A DNA stretch of 64,000 bases, taken from Chloroflexus sp. Y-396-1 (GTDB taxonomy: Bacteria; Chloroflexota; Chloroflexia; Chloroflexales; Chloroflexaceae). The stretch lies in NCBI RefSeq assembly GCF_000516515.1, contig NZ_KI911784.1, positions 1,458,881 through 1,522,880 of the forward strand, given 5' to 3'. The first letter of the stretch is position 1. Each line of letters starts with the position of its first letter. The notes under the pieces are model-generated. The model had not been told where the DNA came from, searched no databases, and saw nothing but the letters and a program-made list of their open reading frames with translations. Shown here one piece after another: positions 8,744-18,123 of this stretch. A program made the position numbers and the translations under genes.

Positions 8744-9068
8744 ACACATCACCATCAACGCGCAGATAATCAGTTCGTGGCGGGCTAAAGGTATCAATAG
8801 CGAGCGTATCCTCGAGAGTCCATACTGCGTGGAGGGTACCACCGGGAATAGCGACTGAACTCCCCGCAGATGCCTCAATGATCTCGTCACCGAGCTGAAA
8901 ACGTAACCGACCACGCACAATATACGCTACCTGATCTTCAGGATGGCTATGTAACGGCACATGACTGCCCGCTGCCAGACGAACTTCCATCTGGTATATG
9001 CGTTCGGTCAAAGCGATCCGCCGACGCTGGACACCGGGGAACAGATCAATCCATGGGCGATCGGTCAT
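8742..9068 (-). CDS. Single-domain cupin protein
   Basis: 108 residues with one beta-barrel cupin. Motif 1 is GSHVPLHSHPEDQVAYIVRG near residues 34-53, giving two His and a Glu/Asp-type metal set; motif 2 is GSSVAIPGGTLHAVWT near 70-85, giving the last His. These residues would hold one metal ion. Small proteins like this act as sugar or amino-acid isomerases, dioxygenases or mere binding proteins, and the sequence does not decide. It stands alone between spacer sequences. Confidence 0.85.
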   Translation of the reverse strand: MTDRPWIDLFPGVQRRRIALTERIYQMEVRLAAGSHVPLHSHPEDQVAYIVRGRLRFQLGDEIIEASAGSSVAIPGGTLHAVWTLEDTLAIDTFSPPRTDYLRVDGDV

Positions 9069-9283
9069 ACTCTTTCTCGACTTTCATCTGAGTCCTTGTT
9101 ATGGGGAGAGCACATCTGCGGAATATTATACCGGAATCTACACCTACAGTCTCTCGATGCAGAAGCATGCAGTCAGGCTTTTCAACGTTTTCAGTCACCG
9201 TGTTGCGAAGAGCGATACCCTCTCAATTTTCTTCCAACCTGTAAGAGAGGCAAGTTAGGCACCCGCCTCTACTTGATCCCTCA

Positions 9284-10957
9284 TCATCCTTGCGAAGAAC
9301 GCTGACTCTCCCCAAGCATGCGGGCAGCGGCAGCCTGAGCTTCGGCCCACGAGGTTTGGGCCAGGTATTCTTTCACAATCGGAATACGCGCTGGCGCCAT
9401 ACTCAATTCGTCAAGTCCTAAACCGGCCAGAGCAACAGCGGCTTCCGGTTCGCCACCGAGTTCGCCACAGATACCGATCGGAATACCAGCCTGGCGAGCG
9501 GCGCGAGCGGCCAGCTCAATCATACGCCAGACTGCCGGATCGTCAGTCCGATAGTGAGCAGCTAGCGTAGGATGGCCACGGTCAACCGCCAGGGTATACT
9601 GAGCCAGATCATTACTACCGATGCTGAAAAATGCCGCTTCACGTGCAAGTTGATCGGCCATAACGGCTGCTGCCGGTGTTTCGATCATTATTCCAAGCGG
9701 CGGATCTGGACGATGATCAATACCTGCAGCAACCAATGCTGCTGCGGCCTCCAACATCTGAGCGCGAGCCCAAGCTAGATCTGAGAGGGTTGCGATCATT
9801 GGTAACATAATCCAGATGTCGCCGTGAAAGGCAGCCCGGAGCAATGCCCGCACTTGCGCCTGAAAAAGTTCAGGTCGTTGCATCGAGAGACGTATACCAC
9901 GAACACCAAGAAACGGGTTAGCCTCGGCAGCTATGGGAAGATACGGCAGCGGTTTATCGCCACCAACATCGAGTGTCCGAATCACAATTGGGCGATCAGG
10001 TAATTCGGTTATAACCGCACGATAGGCCGCATACTGTTCTTCTTCATCGGGCGGGGTCTCTCGATCAAGAAAGAGAAACTCGGTACGAAACAGGCCAATC
10101 CCTTCGGCACCGTATTCGCGAGCCAGTCGCGCTTCAGCCGGACGACCAATGTTCGCCCGCAAAGCGATATGGCGGCCATCACGCAATCGTCCGGGTTGGT
10201 CGCGCAGCGCCATCTGACGACGGCGTGTTGCCTGTAACGCTGCCATACGGTCTTGTGCGGCCTGTAGAGCATCCTCATCGGGATCAATCATGACAGTGGC
10301 AGCGTCGCCATCAAGCAGCACATTTACACCGGCAGGGATGCGCAAGATCGCATCACCGATTCCGACGACAGCGGGTACCCCGCGCGAGCGAGCAAGAATA
10401 ACGGTATGACTGGTTGGACCACCACCGGCGGTAGCAAAGCCAGCAACATGCAGCGGCAGATCAACCGTCTCTGCTGGTGTCAAATCATCGGCAATCACAA
10501 TGGCGCCAGGAGGAATAAACAGCGGAGTCTGTTCACCGGTGAGTGCGCGCAGGAGTTCCACGCCAACAGCGGCAATATCAGCAGCACGTTCGCGCAGGTA
10601 GTTGTCATCGAGATCGGCAATCGCGGCCTGCATTTGAGCCACCACAGCCTGAATCGCCGATGTTAATGGCTTTCCTTCCAAAACCAGCGTAGTCACGCCC
10701 TCGGTTAACGTCTCATCTTCAACCAGCATGGCCTGGGCATCAAATAGGTCAGCTTCACGCAAACCGGCAGCACGTTGTCGTTCAGCTAATGATCGTAACC
10801 GGTGGGCTGCTGCATGTTGAGCAGCGTGGAAACGGGCTAGAGCTGCTTCTACCGGTTCGTCAGCCGGATCGGCAACAGTCACTGCCCGTTTCCAGTAGTG
10901 GGCAGGACCCAAAGCCAGACCGGAAGCGCCACCTGTCCCACGAAGTACCATGCTCAT
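9284..10957 (-). CDS. ptsI: PTS enzyme I (phosphoenolpyruvate-protein phosphotransferase)
   Basis: 557 residues, normal length for enzyme I. It takes phosphate from PEP and passes it to HPr. The phospho-histidine lies in GGGPTSHTVILARSRGVPAV (about residue 190). The PEP-binding C-terminal barrel shows GIGLFRTEFLF (near 290), RTLDVGGDKPLPYL (near 330), MIETPAAAVM and FSIGSNDLAQYTLA (near 455), and the Cys of GICGELGGEPEA near 500. It is the last gene of the dhaL-dhaM-ptsH-ptsI operon, 14 bases after ptsH. With no sugar permease present, its job here is most likely to phosphorylate HPr for DhaM. Confidence 0.95.
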   Translation of the reverse strand: MSMVLRGTGGASGLALGPAHYWKRAVTVADPADEPVEAALARFHAAQHAAAHRLRSLAERQRAAGLREADLFDAQAMLVEDETLTEGVTTLVLEGKPLTSAIQAVVAQMQAAIADLDDNYLRERAADIAAVGVELLRALTGEQTPLFIPPGAIVIADDLTPAETVDLPLHVAGFATAGGGPTSHTVILARSRGVPAVVGIGDAILRIPAGVNVLLDGDAATVMIDPDEDALQAAQDRMAALQATRRRQMALRDQPGRLRDGRHIALRANIGRPAEARLAREYGAEGIGLFRTEFLFLDRETPPDEEEQYAAYRAVITELPDRPIVIRTLDVGGDKPLPYLPIAAEANPFLGVRGIRLSMQRPELFQAQVRALLRAAFHGDIWIMLPMIATLSDLAWARAQMLEAAAALVAAGIDHRPDPPLGIMIETPAAAVMADQLAREAAFFSIGSNDLAQYTLAVDRGHPTLAAHYRTDDPAVWRMIELAARAARQAGIPIGICGELGGEPEAAVALAGLGLDELSMAPARIPIVKEYLAQTSWAEAQAAAARMLGESQRSSQG

Positions 10958-10971
10958 ACGTACTCCACGTA

Positions 10972-11244
10972 CTACTCGCCAAAGTTCTCTTCAACCAGTT
11001 TGGTGAGGGCGGCAATCACTTCAGCCTCATCTTCACCACTGGCCCGCAAGCGAATTTGATGACCCTGACGAACACCAAGCTGTAACAAATTGAACGCAGT
11101 CACCGGTAACTCTTTCGTTTGCGGTCGACTCAGATTCTGAATAGTCACCGTACTCTTGTACGCCCGAACGGTTTCAACAAAAAGCTTAGCCGGACGTGCG
11201 TGCAGACCAACCGGATTTGTCACGGTCAATATTACTTCAGTCAT
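10972..11244 (-). CDS. ptsH: HPr phosphocarrier protein
   Basis: 90 residues. The active His is in NPVGLHARPAKLFVE (about residue 15), the site phosphorylated by enzyme I. The regulatory region that carries Ser46 in Firmicutes aligns with VTAFNLLQLGVRQG here, putting a Thr where Ser46 sits, and the loop before it is about two residues longer than usual. No HPr kinase is seen in the window. The gene lies 4 bases after dhaM and 14 before ptsI. In E. coli the equivalent HPr is fused into DhaM; here it is separate. Confidence 0.95.
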   Translation of the reverse strand: MTEVILTVTNPVGLHARPAKLFVETVRAYKSTVTIQNLSRPQTKELPVTAFNLLQLGVRQGHQIRLRASGEDEAEVIAALTKLVEENFGE

Positions 11245-11248
11245 ACTG

Positions 11249-11641
11249 TTACTCGTACACTTTGATCAACTCACGGGCTTGCAATGCTGCGGCAGCGACG
11301 TGTTCGAGCGTTGCGGTACTACTTGACGCTTCCACCGCAGCCAGATAGGCCCCCTCTACCAGTGGTGCATTACTAATATGCACTGGCGGACCAGAAAAAT
11401 GCTCTAACGCAGTTTCCACGCTCATCACGGCACTCCCCAAATCAACCAGGGCCAGAATGCCATCAGTGGAACGCAACTGCTCAAGGCCAGCTAAAATACG
11501 TTCAACACTGGTACCAAGAGAACCATCGCTGGCGCCACCAGCAGCGATAATCGGTATCTGACCACCGCTGATCTGACCGACAAACTCCTGCACGCCTTCT
11601 GCCAGTCGTGCGCTATGCGAGACGATTAAGAGACCTATCAT
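11249..11641 (-). CDS. dhaM: DhaM, PTS-type phosphotransfer subunit of dihydroxyacetone kinase
   Basis: 130 residues with the EIIA-mannose fold. The start [17 protein letters not shown] places the phospho-His at about residue 9; [17 protein letters not shown] and [18 protein letters not shown] are typical of DhaM. It accepts phosphate from HPr and rephosphorylates the ADP bound to DhaL. It overlaps dhaL by 4 bases (ATGA) and is followed 4 bases later by ptsH. Short form without the HPr and enzyme I domains that E. coli DhaM carries. Confidence 0.92.
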   Translation of the reverse strand: MIGLLIVSHSARLAEGVQEFVGQISGGQIPIIAAGGASDGSLGTSVERILAGLEQLRSTDGILALVDLGSAVMSVETALEHFSGPPVHISNAPLVEGAYLAAVEASSSTATLEHVAAAALQARELIKVYE

Positions 11642-12285
11642 GCCACCTCCTCATTTCGGCTACACGTCATCGCCAGCGCTCGCAGCAGGTACGCTGTCGA
11701 GGTTGCTCCAGGGTCCTGATGACCGATGCTGCGCTCACCAAGGTACGATGCACGTCCCTTCATCGCCAGCATTGGAATAGTAGCTTTTGCACCAGCTTCG
11801 GCTGCCGCCGCAGCCTGCTGCAAAGCACGCCCCAATGATCGACCTTCCGCCAGAGCGGTGCGCAGTGCTTCAATTGCTGGGGCCAGTGCGTCAACCATTG
11901 TCTTTTCGCCGCGCTGGGCTTTGCCACGTGCGATAATCCCATCTAACGCCGCTTCTAGCGCGAGAACAACATCTTCATCGCTCATTTCGTGGCGATCAGC
12001 GAGTGCCATACCAGCCCGCACAAAAGCAGTACCGTACAGCGGCCCCGATGCACCACCAACTGTTGAGACAATGGTCATTCCAGTTGTTTTAAGGACTGTA
12101 CCAATATCTTTGTCGGCAACCGTTGGCAGACGGTTAAGTACAGCCGAAAACCCGCGATCAAGATTTGCCCCATGGTCGGCGTCGCCAATAGCAGCGTCAA
12201 GTGCGGTAAGCTCATCGCGGTGTTCATGGATGATTGCCGCCGCCGCGGTTAGAAAGTGCGTGACGTGTTCTACCGTAATTGGCAT
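11638..12285 (-). CDS. dhaL: DhaL, ADP-binding subunit of dihydroxyacetone kinase
   Basis: 215 residues. The Mg/ADP site is clear: [15 protein letters not shown] near residue 30 (the Asp triad), [15 protein letters not shown] near 75, and [17 protein letters not shown] near 180. DhaL normally holds ADP permanently and transfers its beta-phosphate to dihydroxyacetone bound covalently in DhaK. It is the first gene of the operon and no DhaK is encoded before it; the 870-base upstream region is noncoding. DhaK must be elsewhere, or DhaL serves another acceptor. Confidence 0.92.
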   Translation of the reverse strand: MPITVEHVTHFLTAAAAIIHEHRDELTALDAAIGDADHGANLDRGFSAVLNRLPTVADKDIGTVLKTTGMTIVSTVGGASGPLYGTAFVRAGMALADRHEMSDEDVVLALEAALDGIIARGKAQRGEKTMVDALAPAIEALRTALAEGRSLGRALQQAAAAAEAGAKATIPMLAMKGRASYLGERSIGHQDPGATSTAYLLRALAMTCSRNEEVA

Positions 12286-13156
12286 CGTTGCCTCACTAAG
12301 GACTCAGAGTGCGTGCTGATAATTGTGCCGCGTGCTTGAGATAGCAGTGAATATAGATGTATCTTACCATGGATACACCTCATGCTTACGCGGCGCAATG
12401 TCGGCAGACGAGCTATTTCTGATCTATGCTAGAGCATTCCTCATACCTGATCAAGAGGGCTTGACAGTATTGCAAGGCTATTTTTGTTTCAATCCTGCAA
12501 CATTTCATGGCCTAACGAACAACCATTGTCACTTTGACATGACACGCTAGCCTCTTAAGTCAGAGCAAGACGAACGCTTTTATCGAAGGATGGCCTCAGA
12601 TAAGCACCCTGTAGGGGCACGGTGGCGCGGTACCCCTACGATCCGCACCCATTGCCATTGGCGGAGAGGTGTGCATTGCATCATTCGGACGCACCATGAC
12701 CGTGGCAGGCGGCGATCACCACGTTGGCCGATCCCGATCCAGGATGGTGCAGACCGGCGCTGCGATCCATTCGGATTGCGACACCTGGCCTCATACCTTA
12801 GCGAGCAGAACGCGATGATGGGAAGGTGCGGCACGTAGGTAGCACGATGAGAGCCGGTTCCTCGTGCCAAAATTAGCCTCAGGCTCATCCTCAGATTATG
12901 TCAGTTAGAACCCTATTTTCAGGTATCACTGACTACCGACTGCCCACATAGTATAGTATGGAAGGCGCCAAATGATGGTGAGAGTAGGCACGTCATTTAC
13001 GCAGCTAGGTAAGAGACCACAAATTGCTGCTATAATGTCATCTGTGTTCACCAATATTCGTACTTTACTTACGCAAAAGGAGACACCTGGCAATTTCGGA
13101 TTGAACGGTTTCCTCGACACCTGAAGAGATTTTGATCACTTAAACTGTACACCAAT
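12286..13156. other. Long intergenic region between dhaL and the GT2 gene
   Basis: About 870 bases between divergent genes, with short open frames on both strands but none with a start signal or recognisable protein. It contains a GTAGGGG...CCCCTAC hairpin at 12611-12639 of the dispersed family described below. A TATAAT at 13031 lies 120 bases before the GT2 start but has no convincing -35 element. Confidence 0.6.
12611..12639. repeat. Dispersed GTAGGGGCAC hairpin, copy 1
   Basis: GTAGGGG (12611-12617) and CCCCTAC (12633-12639) form perfect 7-base arms around a GC-rich loop. The same core recurs near 18928, 23042 and 28971. Confidence 0.6.
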
Positions 13157-13867
13157 ATGAATCATGAACCACTATTAAAACGCCCACTTCTCTCGGTCAT
13201 CATACCCTGCTACAACGAAGCGGCAACGTTGCCCATCATTCTCAACAAGGTTGAAGCAGTTGATCTCGATAAAGAGATCATCATTATCGATGATCACTCG
13301 ACCGATGAGACACCGACACTGTTGGCCGAACTGTCTCGCTCTCGTCCGCATCTTACCGTAATTCGGCATCCGCACAATCGGGGTAAAGGCGCAGCCGTGC
13401 GCAGTGGTTTGGCTCACGCCCGTGGCGAAATTACGATTGTGCAAGATGCTGATCTGGAATATGATCCGCAGGATTATTATGAGTTGGTGAAACCTATCGT
13501 TGAAGGACGGGTGAACGTGGTGTTCGGTAGTCGATTTCTTGGCCGACATACCGGTATGTATTTTTGGAATGCCCTTGGAAATAAGTTTCTGACATTCCTG
13601 ACCAACTTTTTGTTCAATTGCTGGATCTCAGATATGGAGACCTGCTATAAAGTTGTACGAACTGACATTCTGCGCGATTTGCAGCTTGAAAGTAACGATT
13701 TTCGGATCGAACCAGAAATCGCCGCAAAGGTATTACGGCGTGGTCACCGGATTTACGAAGTGCCGGTAAGCTATCTTGGCCGCACATACGAAGAGGGGAA
13801 GAAAATGAAACCAATTCAAGGCATCTACGCCATCTTTGCCCTCTTTAAGTATCGATTCTGGTGGTGA
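13157..13867 (+). CDS. Family 2 glycosyltransferase (DPM1/DolP-mannose synthase type)
   Basis: 236 residues. LLSVIIPCYNEAATLP near the N-terminus, EIIIIDDHSTDET near 40, HNRGKGAAVRSGL near 75 and ITIVQDADLEYDPQDY near 95 (the D-x-D type metal site) are diagnostic of GT2 enzymes of the dolichyl/polyprenyl-phosphate sugar synthase group. No membrane helix is evident beyond the hydrophobic FLTFLTNFLFNCW segment. The enzyme would move a nucleotide-activated sugar to a polyprenyl phosphate on the inner membrane face. It opens a plus-strand series of five genes, though 180 bases separate it from the next. Confidence 0.9.
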   Translation: MNHEPLLKRPLLSVIIPCYNEAATLPIILNKVEAVDLDKEIIIIDDHSTDETPTLLAELSRSRPHLTVIRHPHNRGKGAAVRSGLAHARGEITIVQDADLEYDPQDYYELVKPIVEGRVNVVFGSRFLGRHTGMYFWNALGNKFLTFLTNFLFNCWISDMETCYKVVRTDILRDLQLESNDFRIEPEIAAKVLRRGHRIYEVPVSYLGRTYEEGKKMKPIQGIYAIFALFKYRFWW

Positions 13868-13920
13868 ACAGCAGTGAGGAGCAATCCCACACGCAGAGAA
13901 GAACGCCAGGTTGCCTATAC

Positions 13921-13949
13921 TTGTGCAATCAAGTAATTTGTGATACAAC
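13921..13949 (+). promoter_or_regulatory. Possible promoter before the GT4 gene
   Basis: TTGTGC at 13921-13926 and TACAAC at 13944-13949, 17-base spacer, about 100 bases before the GT4 start. The match to consensus is only moderate. Confidence 0.3.
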
Positions 13950-14047
13950 ACTCAAGAAAGGCAGGTTGTGCACCTGCCACCTATTTCGCTGAGAGGCGAG
14001 TGAACGGGGAACCGATATGCTCGCCTTTCGTTCGCTACGAGGCATCC

Positions 14048-15328
14048 ATGCGCGTCGCAATGTTGAGTGTTCATAGTAGTCCGCTGGCTCGTCTAGGAAG
14101 TAAAGAAGCCGGTGGAATGAACGTCTATGTTCGTGAGTTGGCTCGTGAATTAGGTCAACGCGGGATACTGGTTGATATTTTTACCCGTAGTCAGGAACGT
14201 GATGCGCCCACCATCGTGCCGCTAAGTCGTGGTGTTCGCTTGATCAATCTGCACGCTGGCCCGGCAGCGCCTTACGATAAGTATCAGCTTCTGACCTATT
14301 TACCCGAATTTGTAAGTCGGGTACGCTGTTTTGCCGATGGTGAAGATGTGAGTTACGATCTTATCCACAGCCATTACTGGTTGTCGGGCAAAGTTGCCCT
14401 GGCCTTGCGTCGGGTCTGGCAGGCGCCGGTTGTGCATATGTTTCATACGCTTGGTGCAATGAAAAATAGAGTTGCTCGTTCAGCAGAGGAGGTCGAGACG
14501 ATTCACCGCATTGCGATTGAACGTCGGCTGCTGCATGAAGTAGATGCAGTTGTGGCCGCAACACCCCTTGATCGTGCCCAGATGGTCTGGCACTATGGTG
14601 CTGATCCCGGACGAATCCGGGTTATTCCATGCGGGGTTGACTTGCAACGGTTTCAACCAGGTGATCGCAACGCTGCCCGAACGGCGCTTGGCATCGCAGA
14701 TGACGCAATCATGGTGGTTTGTGTTGGTCGCATGGAACCGCTGAAAGGCATGGATGCCTTGATCCGGGCAACGGCACGTCTGATTGACCACCATCCTGAA
14801 TGGCGCGATCGATTACAGGTGGTCTTGGTGGGCGGCGAGGACGAGACCCAAACCGCACAATGGAATAGTGAACAGCGGCGACTTGATCACCTACGGCAAT
14901 TGCTAGGAGTGCGATCACAGGTACGGTTCGTCGGCACGCAACCACAAGAACGGTTACCGCACTATTATGTCGCTGCTGATGTGGTAGCCGCACCGTCACA
15001 CTATGAATCATTTGGACTAGCTGCACTCGAAGCTTTGGCATGTGGTGCAGTGGTGGTGGCTTCTAACGTAGGCGGTCTGGCACTAACCATTGAAGATCGA
15101 CGGAGCGGATTGCTCTTTCCACCTGATAACGACGCTGCGCTGGCCGCACACATTGAACGAATTTTGACCGATGAAGACTTGGCTGCCCGCCTGCGTTCGG
15201 CAGCAGCACAGCGTGCAGCCGAATATAGCTGGCCGACCATTACCCGGCGGATCATTGCACTCTACGAAGATGTAAAGACAGCGAATGCGGCATTCTGGTC
15301 GGCACGGCGATTGGTGCGTGTATCGTGA
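14048..15328 (+). CDS. Family 4 glycosyltransferase (MshA/sucrose-phosphate synthase-like)
   Basis: 426 residues from the ATG at 14048, where the protein begins MRVAMLSVHSSPLARLGSKE; the frame is open upstream to 13940 but that part is not family-like. GGMNVYVRELARELGQRG is the N-terminal glycine-rich loop, IPCGVDLQRFQP marks the domain hinge, VGRMEPLKGMDALIRA and HYESFGLAALEALACG carry the Lys/Arg and E-x7-E residues that bind the sugar nucleotide. The set resembles MshA and sucrose-phosphate synthase. The acceptor is unknown. Its stop overlaps the start of the MFS gene. Confidence 0.88.
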   Translation: MRVAMLSVHSSPLARLGSKEAGGMNVYVRELARELGQRGILVDIFTRSQERDAPTIVPLSRGVRLINLHAGPAAPYDKYQLLTYLPEFVSRVRCFADGEDVSYDLIHSHYWLSGKVALALRRVWQAPVVHMFHTLGAMKNRVARSAEEVETIHRIAIERRLLHEVDAVVAATPLDRAQMVWHYGADPGRIRVIPCGVDLQRFQPGDRNAARTALGIADDAIMVVCVGRMEPLKGMDALIRATARLIDHHPEWRDRLQVVLVGGEDETQTAQWNSEQRRLDHLRQLLGVRSQVRFVGTQPQERLPHYYVAADVVAAPSHYESFGLAALEALACGAVVVASNVGGLALTIEDRRSGLLFPPDNDAALAAHIERILTDEDLAARLRSAAAQRAAEYSWPTITRRIIALYEDVKTANAAFWSARRLVRVS

Positions 15329-16485
15329 AACCTTCACTGGCATTATTGATTGTTGGCACACTGTATCTTGGTGTGGGCTGGATGCTGTCAGCCATCGGGC
15401 CGAGTCTGCCCGCTCTGGCCAGGCAAGCCGGTCATGAAGTAACCGATCTAGGTGCCATTTTTACCGCATTTTCGCTGGGTGGTGTGTTGGCATCAGTAGG
15501 TGTCGGCGCTGCGATTCAGCGCTGGGGTTTGCGTACTGTGATTGCAGCCGGCTCAGCATGTATGGGAGCCGGTATGCTGGCGCTTGGGCTTAGCCCACTG
15601 CTGGCCGGAATGTTGATCGGGGCCGGTGTTGCCGGTTTTGGCTATGGCGGGATGTTGGCCGGTGGCAATCTCTTGATTGCGCGTCTGTATCGCGGCGCCG
15701 CCGGTGCTCTGAATGCACTTAATCTCTTCTTTAGTGTCGGATCAATCGGTGGACCGCTCCTCGTTGCACTGATGCTAGCCGTGATCGGTCAACCACAGGC
15801 TGCAATCTGGATGGGGGCGGTGCTGATGCTAGGGTTGGTCTGGCCGGCATCGCGCCTGCAAGAACCGACACAGGCACCGTCAGCGCAGATGTCAGGGCCT
15901 CCACGTTGGCTGGCAGCCGTGACGCTAGGCATCCTGATGTTTACCTACATCGGTACCGAGATCGGGATTGGTGGCTGGATCGCATTGATCCTCGAACGGG
16001 GAGTTGGCATGATCGCCCCGCTTGCCGCACTGGGGAGCAGTCTCTTCTGGGGTATGTTGACCGCTGGTCGAATGGCAGCAGTCTTTTGGGGTGATCGGTT
16101 AGGACCGATCCGCCTATTGTTGCTATGCGTCAGCGGGCTTGGTCTCGGAGGTCTCTTGTTGGTGATAGGGATGAGCCAGGCCAGTCTGGCCCTGGCAGCA
16201 GTGGCTTTCATGGGGTTATCGTGTGGTCCAATCTTTCCTACCACTATCCTCTTGATTACGCAGGCCGCCGGACGTAGCCCAGCCGCCCTTAGTGTGGCCT
16301 TAACCATTGGCACCGGCGGGGGTCTGTTTCTTCCAGCATTGTTTGGTCAATTCATCGGATGGTTTGGTCCGGTGAGTGGGGCTATTATGGTGGTGGTCGA
16401 TGCCGCATGTATGCTACTACTGCTGCTGGTGGCCCGATATGGGATGAAGCGCGACCCAGCGGTTGCTGAGATGTCAGTGGGATAG
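15325..16485 (+). CDS. MFS transporter
   Basis: 386 residues with twelve predicted membrane helices and a basic loop between helices 6 and 7 (SRLQEPTQAPSAQMSGPPR). GAAIQRWGLRTVIAAGSA between helices 2 and 3 is the A-like motif of the superfamily. The start is GTG at 15325, overlapping the GT4 stop (GTGA), so translation is coupled. It precedes pxpA by 6 bases, suggesting it may carry a substrate related to 5-oxoproline or to the glycosyltransferases; the sequence alone does not tell. Confidence 0.85.
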   Translation: MKPSLALLIVGTLYLGVGWMLSAIGPSLPALARQAGHEVTDLGAIFTAFSLGGVLASVGVGAAIQRWGLRTVIAAGSACMGAGMLALGLSPLLAGMLIGAGVAGFGYGGMLAGGNLLIARLYRGAAGALNALNLFFSVGSIGGPLLVALMLAVIGQPQAAIWMGAVLMLGLVWPASRLQEPTQAPSAQMSGPPRWLAAVTLGILMFTYIGTEIGIGGWIALILERGVGMIAPLAALGSSLFWGMLTAGRMAAVFWGDRLGPIRLLLLCVSGLGLGGLLLVIGMSQASLALAAVAFMGLSCGPIFPTTILLITQAAGRSPAALSVALTIGTGGGLFLPALFGQFIGWFGPVSGAIMVVVDAACMLLLLLVARYGMKRDPAVAEMSVG

Positions 16486-16491
16486 CAGACA

Positions 16492-17253
16492 ATGCTTACT
16501 ATTGATCTCAATTGCGATTGTGGTGAGAGTTACGGAGCTTTTCGCGTAGGTGATGACGAAGGCATCCTGCCATTCGTTAGCTCAGCTAATGTCGCCTGCG
16601 GTGGTCATGCTGGCGATCCGATGGTTATGCGCCAGACAGTACGGCGTTGTCGCGAATTGGGGGTAGCAGTCGGCGCTCACCCTTCGTACCCCGATCTGCA
16701 CGGGTTTGGGCGGCGGGTCTTACCACTAACCTCCGACGAGATTGAAAATTGGGTTCTGACACAAATCGGCGCCCTCGCTGCTATCACACGCGCCGAAAAG
16801 GTTGATTTATGTCATGTTAAACCTCATGGTGCGCTCTATAATGTGGCTGCCCACGATATGGTGGTAGCAATGGCAATTGCACGGGCAGTTGCTGCATTTA
16901 GCCGTGAGTTAGCCCTGGTCGGTTTAGCCGGCTCAGCCCTAATCGCTGCCGGTCATGAGCTGGGTCTACCGGTACTGGCCGAAGCGTTTGCCGATCGGGC
17001 TTACGAAGCTAACGGACGATTGCGCGACCGGCGTCACGCCGATGCGCTGATCATCGATCCGGCGCAATGTCTGGCGCAGACGTTACAGATTGTTCGTGAC
17101 CGGATGGTAGTCGCTGTCGATGGTACGGCGGTACCATTACAAGCCGATACAATTTGTTTGCACGGCGATACTCCAGGGGCAGCGGCACGAGCAGCGGCAC
17201 TGCGCCGCGGGCTGGAAGCTGCCGGAATCGCAGTACGGTCACCACAACGATGA
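16492..17253 (+). CDS. pxpA: 5-oxoprolinase subunit A (PxpA, LamB/YcsF family)
   Basis: 253 residues, normal for the family. [20 protein letters not shown] at the N-terminus, [13 protein letters not shown] near 30, [19 protein letters not shown] near 58 and VKPHGALYN near 108 are conserved YcsF blocks. Together with PxpB and PxpC it hydrolyses 5-oxoproline, a toxic by-product of glutamine and peptide breakdown, to glutamate using ATP. Overlaps pxpB by 4 bases (ATGA). Confidence 0.93.
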   Translation: MLTIDLNCDCGESYGAFRVGDDEGILPFVSSANVACGGHAGDPMVMRQTVRRCRELGVAVGAHPSYPDLHGFGRRVLPLTSDEIENWVLTQIGALAAITRAEKVDLCHVKPHGALYNVAAHDMVVAMAIARAVAAFSRELALVGLAGSALIAAGHELGLPVLAEAFADRAYEANGRLRDRRHADALIIDPAQCLAQTLQIVRDRMVVAVDGTAVPLQADTICLHGDTPGAAARAAALRRGLEAAGIAVRSPQR

Positions 17254-17900
17254 ACGGGCGAGTTGATCCATTTGGCGAAGCAGCCTTCCTGGTTCACTGG
17301 TCATCACAATTTACCGCCAGTGGTGCACCACTGGCGGCTATGGCTGCCTTAGAACACGATCCACCTCCCGGTTTGCTTGATCTGATTCCGGCAATTGATT
17401 CGCTGTTGGTCTGTTTCGACCCACTCGTTGGTGATCGTAACCAACTTCTTGCCCGTTTGGAAGAACTTGTGCTCAATCCCCCCTCGTTCATTACCTCGTC
17501 TGAACGAAAGATAACCATTCCAGTACGCTACGGTGGGGATGATGGTCCGGATCTGAACGATGTAGCGAGCCGGTTAGGGCTGACACCGCCTGAAGTGATT
17601 GAACTACACACGACAACAATCCAACGGGTCTTGATGATCGGCTTTGCTCCCGGCTATCCGTACTTAGGCTGGTTACCTCCGGCGCTTCACCTACCACGAC
17701 GGGCAACACCCCGTTCGGCAGTACCGGCTGGTTCGGTAGCTATTGCTGCCGGTATGACCGGTATCTACCCTACAACATTGCCGGGTGGCTGGCATATCAT
17801 CGGGCGTACCAGGGTCCGTTTGTTTGACCCAGCAACCGATCCACCAACCTTCTTGCAACCCGGTGATTGGGTTCAGTTTGTGGTTGACGAGAGTGCTTAG
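17250..17900 (+). CDS. pxpB: 5-oxoprolinase subunit B (PxpB, KipI family)
   Basis: 216 residues from the ATG at 17250 overlapping the pxpA stop. [14 protein letters not shown] at the start, then [20 protein letters not shown] and [30 protein letters not shown], which are the cyclophilin-like KipI blocks. The partner pxpC (KipA) normally follows directly or is fused; here only repeat-rich spacer sequence follows. The hydrolase would need a pxpC elsewhere. Confidence 0.92.
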   Translation: MNGRVDPFGEAAFLVHWSSQFTASGAPLAAMAALEHDPPPGLLDLIPAIDSLLVCFDPLVGDRNQLLARLEELVLNPPSFITSSERKITIPVRYGGDDGPDLNDVASRLGLTPPEVIELHTTTIQRVLMIGFAPGYPYLGWLPPALHLPRRATPRSAVPAGSVAIAAGMTGIYPTTLPGGWHIIGRTRVRLFDPATDPPTFLQPGDWVQFVVDESA

Positions 17901-17901
17901 A

Positions 17902-18123
17902 GAGTGTCTGAAAACACTCCTATGACCTAGTGACCTGGGAGCGTGGGCCTCTGGCCCGCATCCTTAATGTGAACGGGCGAAGTCCCAACTAAACGGTTGT
18001 CTGACGTAATCGTGTAGGTCGGCTCACGGCACAGCCTCTATGTCCTTCCCCCTAGCCCTCTCATCCTCCCCACAGTGCGAGGAAAGGGGAGAACGATTAG
18101 GAACACAAGGGTTTTTCAGACAT
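17902..18123. repeat. Possible MITE-like element after pxpB
   Basis: TGTCTGAAAA at 17905-17914 and TTTTCAGACA near 18114-18122 form inverted ends about 210 bases apart. The left end itself folds (GAGTGT / ACACTC). The interior has no open frame of note but includes a GGGCC-TCT-GGCCC hairpin and a CCTC/GAGG-rich stretch. A related left-end sequence, TGTCTGAAAAACTC, occurs at 51138. No clear target-site duplication is seen. Confidence 0.4.
17935..17963. repeat. REP-like GGGCC-nnn-GGCCC element
   Basis: GTGGGCC TCT GGCCCGC hairpin followed by ATCC. Related copies occur at 8634, 18156, 18635, 24285, 48353 and, in tandem, from 48703 to 49031. Confidence 0.6.

Noticed and set aside
12323-12888. 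Small frames upstream of dhaL as a missing dhaK
   Set aside because: None shows DhaK sequence blocks and all are short; dhaK needs about 330 codons.
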